Shown in pieces: positions 8,819 through 17,352 of a DNA stretch of 64,000 nucleotides. The notes under the pieces were generated by a model. It was not told the origin of the DNA and ran no database searches. It saw nothing but the letters and a program-made list of their open reading frames with translations. The DNA is from Borreliella californiensis (GTDB lineage Bacteria > Spirochaetota > Spirochaetia > Borreliales > Borreliaceae): contig NZ_JACHFB010000003.1 of assembly GCF_014205885.1 (NCBI RefSeq), positions 1 through 64,000 on the forward strand, in the 5' to 3' direction. The translations under genes were made by a program, and so were the position numbers. How positions within the stretch are numbered: position 1 is the stretch's first letter; each line of letters begins with the position of its first letter.

Positions 8819-9173
8819 AAATTTCCATTTTTTGTTTTTATTAAACATTCTTATAATCTTTTCATGCTCTACAATAGCAAGCCTTCCAGAAGAGCCATCA
8901 TCCCCAAAAGAATCAACATTAAAGGCTTTAAGTTTATATGAAGCGCATCTTTCAAGCTATATTATGTATTTACAAACATTTCTTGTGAAGACTAAACAAA
9001 AAGTAAATAACAAAAATTATCCTGAGTTTAAGCTTTTTGACACAAGTAAATTAGAAAAAGATCAAACTCTAAAATCAATCAAAACAAACATTACTGCTTT
9101 AAAGAATCATATTGACAAAATAAAACCAATTGCAATGCAAATTTACAAAAAATACTCAAAAAATATACCTTAA
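8808..9173 (+). CDS. Small lipoprotein at end of lysis cassette (OrfD, BBA14-like)
   Basis: A 121-residue protein starting at TTG 8808 with GGAGAT just upstream, inside the end of blyB. The lipobox cysteine is residue 20 (LIIFSC). The mature part is a short lysine-rich helical domain. In B31 the equivalent gene (BBA14, OrfD) lies just before ospA. A lipoprotein last in a holin operon could act like a spanin at the outer membrane, but this is only a positional guess. A terminator follows at 9207-9230. Confidence 0.65.
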   Translation: MQIKNFHFLFLLNILIIFSCSTIASLPEEPSSPKESTLKALSLYEAHLSSYIMYLQTFLVKTKQKVNNKNYPEFKLFDTSKLEKDQTLKSIKTNITALKNHIDKIKPIAMQIYKKYSKNIP

Positions 9174-9206
9174 TACCTTAAAGACATTTAATTTTTCTTT
9201 TTCCTG

Positions 9207-9230
9207 AAAGTCCCAATTGTGGGACTTTTT
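9207..9230 (+). terminator. Terminator of lysis operon
   Basis: A perfect 9-bp stem AAAGTCCCA/TGGGACTTT with a 4-nt loop is followed by a T run. It separates the phage-derived operon from the ospAB promoter. Confidence 0.85.
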
Positions 9231-9319
9231 TTTTAAAAAAAATAAAAGTCTACATTTAATTTAAACTTAATTAATATTAAAACTATTTGATATTGAAACT
9301 ATTTTAAAATTATTATCAT

Positions 9320-9370
9320 TTTATTTTTTTTCAATTTTCTATTTGTTATTTATTAATCTTATACTATAAT
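9320..9370 (+). promoter_or_regulatory. ospAB promoter
   Basis: The -35 TTGTTA (9343-9348) and -10 TATAAT (9365-9370) are 16 nt apart. A T-rich tract (about 9320-9340) lies directly upstream; such a tract is known to be needed for full ospAB expression. Transcription would start near 9377, about 37 nt before ospA. Confidence 0.8.
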
Positions 9371-9413
9371 TATAGTTGTATTAAGTTATATTAATATAAA
9401 AGGAGAATATATT

Positions 9414-10235
9414 ATGAAAAAATATTTATTGGGAATAGGTCTAATATTAGCCTTAATAGCATGTAAGCAAAATGTTAGCGGCCTTGATGAGAAAAACAGC
9501 GTTTCAGTAGATTTACCTGGTGAAATGAAAGTTCTTGTAAGCAAAGAAAAAGACAAAGACGGCAAGTACAGTCTAATGGCAACAGTAGACAAGCTTGAGC
9601 TTAAAGGAACTTCCGACAAAAACAATGGATCTGGAGTACTTGAAGGCGTAAAAGATGACAAAAGTAAAGTAAAATTAACAGTTTCTGACGATCTAAGCAC
9701 AACCACACTTGAAGTTTTAAAAGAAGATGGAAAAACATTAGTATCAAGAAAAGAAACTTCCAAAGATAAGTCATCAACAGAAGAAAAATTCAATGAAAAA
9801 GGTGAATTAACTGAAAAAATAATGGAAAGATCAAACGGAACCAGACTTGAATACACAGAAATTAAAACCGATGGATCCGGAAAAGCTAAAGAAACTTTAA
9901 AGGACTTTGTTCTTGAAGGAACTCTAACTACTGAAAAAGCAATATTGACAGTTAAAGAGGGAACCGTTACTTTAAATAAGAACATTTCAAAATCCGGAGA
10001 AGTAACAGTTGATCTTAATGACACTTCAACAACTGCTGCTACTAAAAAAACTGGAAAATGGGATTCAAGCACTTCAACTTTAACAGTTAGTGTAAACAGC
10101 AAAAAAACTAAAGATCTTGTATTTACAAAACAAGACACAATTACAGTACAAAAATACGACTCAGCAGGTACCAACTTAGAAGGCACAGCAGTCGAAATTA
10201 AAACACTTGATGAACTTAAAAACGCTTTAAAATAA
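9414..10235 (+). CDS. ospA: Outer surface protein A
   Basis: A 273-residue lipoprotein with lipobox cysteine at residue 17 (ALIAC), the usual OspA length. The single-layer beta-sheet centre and C-terminal domain are recognisable ([27 protein letters not shown] end). OspA anchors spirochaetes in the tick midgut. The sequence differs from B31 OspA at many sites, for example [14 protein letters not shown] and a run of changes around residues 125-215, so the isolate is not B31-like. AAAGGAG precedes the ATG. ospB follows after 9 bp in one operon, repressed in mammals and expressed in unfed ticks. Confidence 0.98.
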   Translation: MKKYLLGIGLILALIACKQNVSGLDEKNSVSVDLPGEMKVLVSKEKDKDGKYSLMATVDKLELKGTSDKNNGSGVLEGVKDDKSKVKLTVSDDLSTTTLEVLKEDGKTLVSRKETSKDKSSTEEKFNEKGELTEKIMERSNGTRLEYTEIKTDGSGKAKETLKDFVLEGTLTTEKAILTVKEGTVTLNKNISKSGEVTVDLNDTSTTAATKKTGKWDSSTSTLTVSVNSKKTKDLVFTKQDTITVQKYDSAGTNLEGTAVEIKTLDELKNALK

Positions 10236-10244
10236 GGAGAATTT

Positions 10245-11141
10245 ATGAGACTATATTTAATAGGATTTGCTTTAGTGTTAGCTTTAATAGGATGTGCACA
10301 AAAAGGTGCTGAGCCAAAAAATACTTCTCAAAAGTACAATGATCAAGAAATTATTGACTCAAACAAAGCACCAAAAGACGCTAAACAAGACCTTCCTACA
10401 GTGACAGAAAACTCAGTGTCTCTATTCAGTGGTAATGAAATTTTCGTAAGCAAAGAAAAAAACAGCTCTGGTAAATATGATTTAAGAACAACAATTGATC
10501 AGGTTGAGCTTAAAGGAACTTCCGATAAAAACAATGGTTCTGGAAGCCTTGAAGGCGTAAAATCTGACAAGAGTAAGGTAAAATTAACAGTTGCTGACGA
10601 TCTAAATACAATAACTGTAGAAACATTTGATACTAGCAACCAAAAAATTTCAAGCAAAGTTACTAAAAAACATGGGTCAATAACAGAGGAAACTCTCAAA
10701 GCTAATAAATTAGACTCAAAAAAAATAACAAGATCAAACGACACTGTGCTTGAATACTCACAAATGACAGATGCTGACAATGCTACAAAAGCAGTAGAAA
10801 CTCTAAAAAATGGCATTAAGTTCGAAGGAAATCTTGTAGGCGGTAAAACAACATTGAAGCTAGTAGAAGGTACTGTTACTCTTACAAGAGAAATTGAAAA
10901 AGATGGAAAAGTAAAAGTCTTTTTGAATGACACTGCAAGTGGTTCTACTAAAAAAACAGCTACTTGGCAAGAAGCTACTAACACCTTAACAATTAGTGCT
11001 GACAGCAAAAAAACTAAAGATCTAGTGTTCTTAACAGACGGTACAATTACAGTACAAAAATATAACACAGCTGGCACTGCACTTGAAGGATCAGCAGCTG
11101 AAATTAAAGACCTTTCAGAACTTAAAAGTGCTTTAAAATAA
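10245..11141 (+). CDS. ospB: Outer surface protein B
   Basis: A 298-residue lipoprotein with lipidated cysteine 17 (ALIGC) and its own AAGGAG site, co-transcribed with ospA. It is a paralogue of OspA. It shares [24 protein letters not shown] and the C-terminal ITVQKY...AEIK...ELK.ALK end, but carries an extra N-terminal tether (residues 18-55). OspB helps midgut colonisation. No truncation or frameshift is seen, so the protein should be full length. A terminator follows at 11245-11272. Confidence 0.97.
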   Translation: MRLYLIGFALVLALIGCAQKGAEPKNTSQKYNDQEIIDSNKAPKDAKQDLPTVTENSVSLFSGNEIFVSKEKNSSGKYDLRTTIDQVELKGTSDKNNGSGSLEGVKSDKSKVKLTVADDLNTITVETFDTSNQKISSKVTKKHGSITEETLKANKLDSKKITRSNDTVLEYSQMTDADNATKAVETLKNGIKFEGNLVGGKTTLKLVEGTVTLTREIEKDGKVKVFLNDTASGSTKKTATWQEATNTLTISADSKKTKDLVFLTDGTITVQKYNTAGTALEGSAAEIKDLSELKSALK

Positions 11142-11731
11142 AAAATAATAAGTAAACCCCCACCCTACAAGGCAGCAGCTAATGTAGGAAGGGTTTATTA
11201 CAACCTAAAAATTGAATTTATATATTTTTCAATTTGTTACTTCTAGAAAAAGTCTCTTAGGAGACTTTTTCTCTATAAAAAAAGAGAAAACATAACAATA
11301 TACAAGTCAAACTATTTAGGTCTTCAACCTTTAACTTTAATCTTTAAGTTTTTAAAATCAAAATAAAAACGATAATAACCTGAATACCCACAATTTAAAA
11401 AAATCAATAGGGCTAATTCCTTCACTCAAGCCTAACTCTTGAATGAAGGATAAATAATAAAATAATCTAAATTCTTAATAAAATTAAACCCATCGCTAAT
11501 CAGCTCACTATTTTAAATAAAAATTAACGCGTAAAAATAATTTACTCCTAATATAAGTTTATTACTCATTACATTTTATTACAAAAACTTACTTTTGTAA
11601 AGCATATTTAACAAATTTGAATTAAATATACTTTTTTTATATTTTTTATATAAAAATACTTTACTTTTTTAAGAAACTGTACTATTAATTAAGTTATAAT
11701 TAAAGAAACTACTTATATTAGGAGTATAAAA
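11142..11731. other. Intergenic region between ospB and replication gene
   Basis: No gene is supported in 590 bp. The part near 11160-11195 has C-rich and G-containing stretches unusual for this plasmid (CCCCCACCCTACAAGGCAGC). The end (11590-11731) is nearly pure A/T and sits just upstream of the PF57/62 gene. That makes it a plausible place for the replication origin and the promoter of the partition operon. Confidence 0.4.
11245..11272 (+). terminator. ospAB terminator
   Basis: A perfect 12-bp stem AGAAAAAGTCTC/GAGACTTTTTCT encloses the 4-nt loop TTAG, about 100 bp past the ospB stop. Confidence 0.8.
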
Positions 11732-12928
11732 TTGAAAACATTAAAACAAAAATCACCAAACACTACAAAAAAGGCAAAAAAAACTACAATAAATTTCCAA
11801 CACAACTTGATTGTCTTAATCTCTACTCTTAACTTTATCAACTTAAACTTTAAAAAATACACACAAAAAAACATACTTTATTTCCTAAATAAAAACCTTG
11901 AAAGAAATAAACAAAAACCCATAAAACTAAAAACACTACAAAACTATTTATATATACTAGATAAAAAATTTAAAGTCACTCTAAACTACTGTAAACATTT
12001 GGGAAGAAATTCAGGAAGTGAAACTTACTATAAACTTAAATACGAAAAAGAAAAATGCTATTTAATAATTAACACATACTTTAAAGAAAAAATAATCAAT
12101 AAAATTGACGAATTTACGCAAAGAATAAAAAAATTTAATCAAATAAATAGTAGTGTAAAATGGGAGTGTATTAATAATACTAATAATATATATAAATATA
12201 AAGAGTATAGAAATATACACAAAAATTCTAAAAAAACAACAAATAACGAAATGATAAAAAAGTATTTGAGTAAATGTAACTTCAAAACAAAAATTCCATC
12301 TTTAATATTGAATTTAAAAACAACAAACATCATTAAAATATATCATTTAAGAAACTTAAAACACATTGAAAATGACCTTAAAGAAATAGATTCTAGAAAC
12401 ATTGAAAAATACCTTTCAAATATAATAAGAGAAAATGTAAACAATCCAGGATATCTTTGTAAGTTTTTCAAAAACAGCGGATATAAAAAAATAATAGATA
12501 AAATAAAAAAGACAGAAAAGAAATACAAAACTAAGAAAGAAATTTTAAAAAAAATAATTGAAAAAAAAATAAAAGAATTAGAAAATGAACAATATAAAAA
12601 GGAAGATCTTGAAAAGTTTTTTAACAAAACATACGAAATTTATAAAACAAAACCTCATTTCATAATAGAACACAAAAAATATTCAGATTTAGATAACTTA
12701 ATCCAAAGAGCAAAAACAGAAATCCCCAAAATTCAAGACAAAATGATGAAGCTAAAAAGTATAAAAAACAACATTTTTAGTATATTATTAGAACAGTTAA
12801 GGTACAAAGTAGATGAAGATAAGTTAATTCCTACTTTAAAAAAATTCATTGAAAATGAGCCTGATCTTAGATATAGCAAGGTATTTGACAATTCCTACTA
12901 TAATAATTTGATTGAAATAGTGAGCTAG
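11732..12928 (+). CDS. PF57/62 plasmid replication protein
   Basis: A 398-residue, extremely lysine- and asparagine-rich protein starting at TTG 11732 after AGGAG. The N-terminal part (about residues 20-100) looks like a replication-initiator/HTH domain: FKKYTQKNILYFLNKNL, then LKTLQNYLYILDKKF and the GRNSGSETYYKLKY block typical of the family. The C-terminal half is coiled-coil-like. PF57/62 proteins are the only Borrelia plasmid proteins shown to be needed for autonomous replication. It is first of the four-gene cluster PF57/62-PF50-PF32-PF49. Confidence 0.85.
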   Translation: MKTLKQKSPNTTKKAKKTTINFQHNLIVLISTLNFINLNFKKYTQKNILYFLNKNLERNKQKPIKLKTLQNYLYILDKKFKVTLNYCKHLGRNSGSETYYKLKYEKEKCYLIINTYFKEKIINKIDEFTQRIKKFNQINSSVKWECINNTNNIYKYKEYRNIHKNSKKTTNNEMIKKYLSKCNFKTKIPSLILNLKTTNIIKIYHLRNLKHIENDLKEIDSRNIEKYLSNIIRENVNNPGYLCKFFKNSGYKKIIDKIKKTEKKYKTKKEILKKIIEKKIKELENEQYKKEDLEKFFNKTYEIYKTKPHFIIEHKKYSDLDNLIQRAKTEIPKIQDKMMKLKSIKNNIFSILLEQLRYKVDEDKLIPTLKKFIENEPDLRYSKVFDNSYYNNLIEIVS

Positions 12929-12999
12929 TGAACTAGTAAGCTATTGAGCTAAAGAGAAAATGTACAGGATAGCTTTACTATTAAGGAAAAAGGAAAAAA

Positions 13000-13584
13000 A
13001 TGACGGCTTTACTTGAACGATTAAAGCAAAAACAAAAAGAATTAAAATTAAACACAGACAACAAACAAAATTCCAAAAAAGGAAAAAAAGCTAATGTCTT
13101 TTCTAAGATTGAGGAAGTTAAAGGCAGAAAGATATACCATACCAAAATCTTTAATGACTTCTATACATTTGGGATAAGTAAAAATGAACCTACAAAGTTT
13201 TTCATTTCTTTAAGGGGAATCTTTAATATAGAAGACATAAGCATGTTTCATTTATTTTCTTTAAGAGAAGATGATGAATTTATGGGAATTTATTACGGAA
13301 TAAGAAAGCTTGATAAAGCTTTTATTGTAAAGAATTTCAATAAGAAAGAAACATATACACTTAGAAAATGTGAATATATTGAATTTAAGTATAAAAAAGG
13401 ATCTGTTTTTTGTTATTTAAACGGTCTTCATATTTTGCTTAAAAAGGATAGAGTCAACAGCCCCTATTACAACACGCTTTTAAATATCATTTTAGAACTA
13501 GAAACTGAACTCCATACTTTTTATAATAAAAAATTGTCAGAAGGGGGAATTATTCCTGAATGGATAAAAAAGAGACAAAAGTAA
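13000..13584 (+). CDS. PF50 plasmid maintenance protein
   Basis: A 194-residue protein starting at ATG 13000 behind AAGGAAAAAGG. A basic N-terminus (residues 1-30) is followed by a compact mixed domain (GRKIYHTKIFNDFYTFGI, then FFISLRGIFN). It has the size and place of the Borrelia PF50 family in the partition cluster. Its role is plasmid maintenance, with the mechanism unresolved. Its end overlaps the start of the ParA gene by 25 bp, so the two are translationally linked. Confidence 0.8.
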   Translation: MTALLERLKQKQKELKLNTDNKQNSKKGKKANVFSKIEEVKGRKIYHTKIFNDFYTFGISKNEPTKFFISLRGIFNIEDISMFHLFSLREDDEFMGIYYGIRKLDKAFIVKNFNKKETYTLRKCEYIEFKYKKGSVFCYLNGLHILLKKDRVNSPYYNTLLNIILELETELHTFYNKKLSEGGIIPEWIKKRQK

Positions 13585-14312
13585 TAACAGTTGCAAGCAT
13601 AAAAGGTGGTGTTGGTAAAAGCACAACAAGTTTAATTTTTGCCACATTGCTTTCAATCAAATACAAGGTTCTTTTAATAGACATTGACACTCAAGCCTCA
13701 ACAACAAGTTATTTCTTTAGTAAAATTAAAGATAATAATGTAGATTTAATAAATAAAAATATATATGAGGTATTAATATCAAATTTACATATAGACAATG
13801 CACTAATAACAATTAACGAAAATTTAGATTTAATTCCAAGTTATTTAACATTACATAAATTCAATTCAGAATCTATTCCATATAAAGAATTTAAATTAAA
13901 AGAACAGCTAAAGCTAATAAGCAATCATTACGATTATATAATACTTGATACAAATCCCAGCTTAGATTTTACCCTAACAAATGCTCTTGTGTGCAGCAAT
14001 TATATAATAATACCAATAACAGCAGAGAAATGGGCTGTTGAAAGTTTAGATTTGTTTAATTTTTTTATGAATAAGCTATTATTAACTTTGCCGACGTATT
14101 TAATCAATACTAAATTTAAAAAAAACAACACTCACAGAGAACTTTTAAGGGTTTTGGAGAAAAATAGTAATTTCTTAGGCACAATATCTGAGAGAGAAGA
14201 TTTAAATAAAAGAATAGCAAAAAATGACAGATTTGATTTGACGAAGGATTACATAATAGAGTACCAAAATACGCTTACTGCGTTTTTAAATAAATCAAGT
14301 TACGTACACTAA
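13560..14312 (+). CDS. parA: PF32 ParA-type partition ATPase
   Basis: A 250-residue deviant Walker ATPase. The Walker A motif KGGVGKST is at residues 15-22. The Walker A' DIDTQAS follows at about 41-47, and an ILDTNPS switch/Walker B is near 125. It segregates plasmid copies with a centromere-binding partner. The PF32 subtype sets plasmid compatibility in Borrelia, so this gene identifies the replicon as lp54-type when compared with PF32 databases. The start lies inside the PF50 gene. Confidence 0.92.
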   Translation: MDKKETKVITVASIKGGVGKSTTSLIFATLLSIKYKVLLIDIDTQASTTSYFFSKIKDNNVDLINKNIYEVLISNLHIDNALITINENLDLIPSYLTLHKFNSESIPYKEFKLKEQLKLISNHYDYIILDTNPSLDFTLTNALVCSNYIIIPITAEKWAVESLDLFNFFMNKLLLTLPTYLINTKFKKNNTHRELLRVLEKNSNFLGTISEREDLNKRIAKNDRFDLTKDYIIEYQNTLTAFLNKSSYVH

Positions 14313-14318
14313 GTGTAC
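14304..14318. promoter_or_regulatory. Small palindrome at parA/PF49 junction
   Basis: GTACACT-A-AGTGTAC is a perfect 7-bp inverted repeat around one base. It spans the end of parA and precedes the GGAGGAG site of the PF49 gene. It could be an operator or partition half-site; no direct evidence. Confidence 0.35.
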
Positions 14319-14341
14319 TCAGATTGTAAAGGAGGAGATAG

Positions 14342-14887
14342 GTGGATATAAAGATAAATAAAAGAAATTTATCTGAGAGTGTTATAGAAGAAGAACAGGC
14401 TCTTGTTCATTATAATAAACTTAAAGAAAAATTAAACATTAATTTCCAAAAAGAAATTTATTGCAAACTAGAAGCAATGAAAGTTTTAAAGGAAATTAAA
14501 GACAAAGAATATTATAAGCTTGATAATTATTCTAGTTTTGATGATTTTGCAAAAGATTATAGACTTGCCAGAACTCAAACGTATAAGTATCTTAAAATTG
14601 CAACAGCAATAGAAGAAGGCTTAATTGAAGAAAAGTATGTGGTTAAAAACGGGATCAATGATACAATTTGTCTTCTTAAAACAAAAGAGAGTTCAAGTTT
14701 AAAAAAATCTAATGAAAACCCAATAAAACCACTAAGATTTCAGCTTAAAAAGGAGGAATCTTATTCTTTTTATAAAAAAAATGCCAAACTTACAAGTTTT
14801 CTTTTGGAAAAAATTTTTTTTGAGGAAAAAGATTTTTTATTAAAAATAATTAAAGAATTTGAAACTTTAAGAAATAAACGAAAATGA
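14342..14887 (+). CDS. PF49 partition protein (ParB-like role)
   Basis: A 181-residue protein using GTG at 14342 after a perfect GGAGGAG. Residues about 60-100 contain a probable helix-turn-helix (SSFDDFAKDYRLARTQTYKY). The C-terminal 60 residues are helical and charged. The family is restricted to Borrelia plasmids and lies last in the partition cluster. By analogy it may be the DNA-binding partner of ParA, but that is inference. Confidence 0.78.
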   Translation: MDIKINKRNLSESVIEEEQALVHYNKLKEKLNINFQKEIYCKLEAMKVLKEIKDKEYYKLDNYSSFDDFAKDYRLARTQTYKYLKIATAIEEGLIEEKYVVKNGINDTICLLKTKESSSLKKSNENPIKPLRFQLKKEESYSFYKKNAKLTSFLLEKIFFEEKDFLLKIIKEFETLRNKRK

Positions 14888-14896
14888 AATATTTAT

Positions 14897-15033
14897 TTGC
14901 AAAACTTGAAAAGTTAGTGTATACTTTATAGGTACAGACTGACACGCAATGTGTCGCTCTTAATATAAGGACCTGTTACCTTAAAGGGTTTATTGGGGGA
15001 TTCTTTTGAAAGAAATTCCAATAAACCCTTTAA
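14897..15033 (+). ncRNA. Candidate partition-locus small RNA with terminator-like hairpin
   Basis: A near-consensus promoter (-35 TTGCAA 14897-14902, 17-nt gap, -10 TATACT 14920-14925) lies just after PF49 with no reading frame behind it. The predicted transcript would start near 14932. It would contain a small hairpin (GACAC-GCAAT-GTGTC, 14941-14955) and end in a perfect 16-bp stem (14981-14996 with 15018-15033) around a 21-nt loop. The arrangement suits a plasmid-copy or incompatibility RNA, or a centromere-like site. Transcription is not shown. Confidence 0.45.
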
Positions 15034-15151
15034 CTTTTAATATAAAGCCGTTATTTTTAACAATAATTTTGAAAAAATTTAGAAAAGTATTTACAAAACA
15101 TAAATTTTTTTATACTATATTATTAGTAAAAAACTTATATTAGGAGTTAAG

Positions 15152-15268
15152 ATGAAAAGGCTTAATAAGATCAAAAGGAAAGAATACTACAAATTTTTAA
15201 TTAAAACTTTTGCCATTAAAAACAATGGGTTTGAGTGGCTTGGTTTTAACAATATTAAAGATTTTTAA
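15152..15268 (+). CDS. Small basic protein, 38 residues
   Basis: ATG 15152 follows TAGGAG at ideal spacing, with a possible promoter upstream (TTTACA 15090-15095, TATACT 15111-15116). The product begins MKRLNKIKRKEYYKFLIKTF and ends FEWLGFNNIKDF. It is strongly basic at the N-terminus and has no signal peptide. I do not recognise it. The good translation signals make it more than chance, but its shortness keeps the call uncertain. Confidence 0.45.
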   Translation: MKRLNKIKRKEYYKFLIKTFAIKNNGFEWLGFNNIKDF

Positions 15269-15374
15269 ACCTAAATGTTTTCTTATTAAGCTTTTGGATT
15301 CTAAAGTTTAAATAAAAATTGGTCAGGAATGTTTGATTATTTGAAAATTATATTTAAAAATTGTTTATTTAAAA

Positions 15375-15806
15375 ATGTTTATTGAGAAAATATTACAAAG
15401 TAATGCAGAATTGTTTAAAGATATTCAAAAGTCTGGATGTTATTTTTTATCTTTGCACTATTGGATATTTGTTTTAACAGGTTTTGATTTTACAGTAAAA
15501 GATGTTAATTTTAATTATCAGCGGTTTTTAAAATTAGGCTACATTAGAAACGATTGTTATATTTTAAATCCATGTGAAATTCTTGGTTATTATAAAGTAT
15601 TTTCTAAGGTTAGATATGAAAGTCCGCTTTATTTACCCAAGGCTGGCAGAGAGTTTGAAATAACACAGGTTAAGCTGAAAGATAAAGCGTTTATTCATTT
15701 TCTTGTAATGGATAACAATAAGGTAATTTACGATAGTCTTGACTTAAATTCCAAAGGAAAGAAATTCCAAATAATATCAAAAAGAATATTTAATTATTTT
15801 GTTTAA
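15375..15806 (+). CDS. DUF261-like Borrelia protein, possible papain-like fold
   Basis: A 143-residue protein without signal peptide, matching from memory the Borrelia plasmid family DUF261 (BBA23 in this place). A Cys in SGCYFLSL (C22) starts a helix, a His lies in AFIHFLVMD (H108), and an Asp follows in VIYDSLD (D120/D123). This Cys...His...Asp order with a beta-hairpin between His and Asp is the pattern of papain-like (C39-type) peptidases. Activity is inference. ATG 15375 lacks a clear Shine-Dalgarno. It converges on dbpA across a strong terminator. Confidence 0.6.
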   Translation: MFIEKILQSNAELFKDIQKSGCYFLSLHYWIFVLTGFDFTVKDVNFNYQRFLKLGYIRNDCYILNPCEILGYYKVFSKVRYESPLYLPKAGREFEITQVKLKDKAFIHFLVMDNNKVIYDSLDLNSKGKKFQIISKRIFNYFV

Positions 15807-15928
15807 AAATAATTAAACCATTTTTAAATTCTAAATCCTTTAAGTCAGTTGTTTTAACTGTGATTTATTTTGTTTTTTGGCTGTTGGGTAAAAAGCTTGT
15901 TATTTGTTGATATGCATTGCAAAGCTAA

Positions 15929-15980
15929 AACTTAAATTATAAGACCAAACCTAAATGGGTTTGGTCTTATAATTTAAGTT
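15929..15980. terminator. Bidirectional terminator between DUF261 gene and dbpA
   Basis: A perfect 23-bp inverted repeat (15929-15951 with 15958-15980) around a 6-nt loop lies 18 bp from the dbpA stop. It has the position of the dbpBA operon terminator and would also stop rightward transcription. Confidence 0.8.
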
Positions 15981-15997
15981 ACATATAAAAATAGCGG

Positions 15998-16591
15998 TTA
16001 ATTGGTTTTGCTGCAGTCGTTAGAAGTATTATTAGTGTTAGTTTTCCTTTCGAGGGCGCATTTGTTTTTCTTATGAACTTTTTGTAATTTTGTTTTCATT
16101 GCTTTTGCGATTTCAAGTATTCCTTCAGCTGTAGTTGTAGAGTTTTCTTCGGCCGTACCTGTAACTGTTTTTTTCATGTCTTGTATTCCAATTTCTTCTA
16201 GTGGGGCTGAGACCTCAAGCATTAAGTTATACATTGCTGAGAATTCGCCGCTACTTCCAGTTTCTTTAAGTTTAGTAGCTTCTTCTTCGATTGCTGTTAC
16301 AAATTTTTCTGCCACGTCAGTAGCTTGCATCTTTGCTTTTAATATGAATTCAGGTTTTTCTGATACCTGGCTACCTGTTTGTTTTTCTCTAAAGTTTTCA
16401 AATTTTACGCCGCTAGCAGCGGCCTTTTTTTTAATTTCATTTATTGCGTCTGTAATATCTTTAGCGCTTCGTTCTAATCTAATTTTTGTTTCTCCTGTTA
16501 AGCCGCATGATATAAACAAGCTAATAAGTAAAGGTAGTTTAAATAAATTTTTAAAATTAAAATTTTTAAAAGTTTTTTTATATTTAATCAT
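15998..16591 (-). CDS. dbpA: Decorin-binding protein A
   Basis: A 197-residue lipoprotein with a long signal peptide and lipidated cysteine 29 (LFISCGLTGETKIRLERSAK). The five-helix decorin/dermatan-sulfate-binding domain follows: ITDAINEIKKKAAASGVKF, then EEEATKLKETGSSGEF, a hallmark of DbpA. The C-terminal tail is lysine-rich with cysteines (KNKCALERK; NDCSK) and somewhat longer than in B31. DbpA is an RpoS-dependent adhesin for joints and skin. It is second gene of the dbpBA operon, 125 bp after dbpB, with AAAGGAT before ATG 16591. Confidence 0.97.
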   Translation of the reverse strand: MIKYKKTFKNFNFKNLFKLPLLISLFISCGLTGETKIRLERSAKDITDAINEIKKKAAASGVKFENFREKQTGSQVSEKPEFILKAKMQATDVAEKFVTAIEEEATKLKETGSSGEFSAMYNLMLEVSAPLEEIGIQDMKKTVTGTAEENSTTTAEGILEIAKAMKTKLQKVHKKNKCALERKTNTNNTSNDCSKTN

Positions 16592-16716
16592 AACAATATC
16601 CTTTTTTTGAACTTTAATAAAAGCAATAAATCAATATTAATATTGTTAAATTGTAAATATTAGGACGAGCTAAAAATTTTATTTTTAGTCCATTCTAATT
16701 AAAATATTTTTAATAT

Positions 16717-17271
16717 TTATTTCTTTTTTTTGCTTTTATTATTTTTTTTCTCCTCATTTTCAATATTTTGTTTTGCCTTAATTGCTTCTAGTTGAGTTTC
16801 TATTTGAACTTTAACCTCAAGCAATCTTTCGGCTGTGTTTATAGGATTACTTTTAGCGTCCTCTAAAACACGGGGTTTTACGTCTTTTATTCCAACTTCT
16901 TCTAGTGATTCTACGACGTCAAGCATTAAGTCAGACATTGCCAAGAATTGACTACTTTTGCCAGTTTCTTTAATTTTCAAAGTCTCTTCTTCTATTATCT
17001 TGAGAAACTTTTCTGTTTCACCAATAGCTTGTACTTTTGCTTCTCTTAAAGCAAGCCCGCCATCTGACACTTTAGAGCCAGTTTTGTTGTCTGTAAAAGC
17101 TGCAAAACGCACACCTTTTTTAGCGGCCTCTTCTTTTATTTTTAAAATTTTGTTTTTTAAATCCCTAGAGGATGATTCAAGCGCGAGCTTTGTTTTTTCT
17201 ATTAATCCAAGATTACATGCAAGCAATGGAGTGAAAAATAAAGCTATAACGATTAAATTTAATCTTTTCAT
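16717..17271 (-). CDS. dbpB: Decorin-binding protein B
   Basis: A 184-residue lipoprotein with lipobox cysteine 19 (PLLACNLGL). It carries the DbpB signatures KTGSKVSDGGLALREAKVQA and INTAERLLEVK, and ends in the polylysine-like tail NNKSKKKK. It binds decorin and glycosaminoglycans together with DbpA. ATG 17271 has an AAAGGAGG site. The 40 bp around this start are duplicated immediately upstream, creating a 7-codon leader ORF (17311-17288) whose TAG lies just before the dbpB ribosome binding site. Confidence 0.97.
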   Translation of the reverse strand: MKRLNLIVIALFFTPLLACNLGLIEKTKLALESSSRDLKNKILKIKEEAAKKGVRFAAFTDNKTGSKVSDGGLALREAKVQAIGETEKFLKIIEEETLKIKETGKSSQFLAMSDLMLDVVESLEEVGIKDVKPRVLEDAKSNPINTAERLLEVKVQIETQLEAIKAKQNIENEEKKNNKSKKKK

Positions 17272-17331
17272 TTTTGTTACCTCCTTTCTATATTAAATTT
17301 AATTTTTCCATTTTTGTTATCTCCTTTCTAT
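17252..17331 (-). repeat. Tandem 40-bp duplication over dbpB start, with leader ORF
   Basis: Bases 17252-17291 (dbpB first codons plus ribosome binding site) are repeated at 17292-17331 with about four differences. On the minus strand the upstream copy has its own GGAG and ATG (17311) and reads MEKLNLI then TAG (ends 17288), echoing dbpB MKRLNLI. It is a ready-made translated leader directly before dbpB. Confidence 0.8.
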
Positions 17332-17352
17332 ATTAAATTTAGTTAAGTCTAA

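Noticed and set aside
9386..10186. A 266-codon open frame opposite ospA, and a 192-codon one opposite ospB (10499-11077)
   Set aside because: Both are antisense shadows of ospA/ospB codon use, valine/serine/phenylalanine-rich, with no ribosome binding site.
13560..15268. Partition cluster as evidence for a second replicon fused into the contig
   Set aside because: Only one PF57/62-PF50-PF32-PF49 set is present, as expected for one plasmid.
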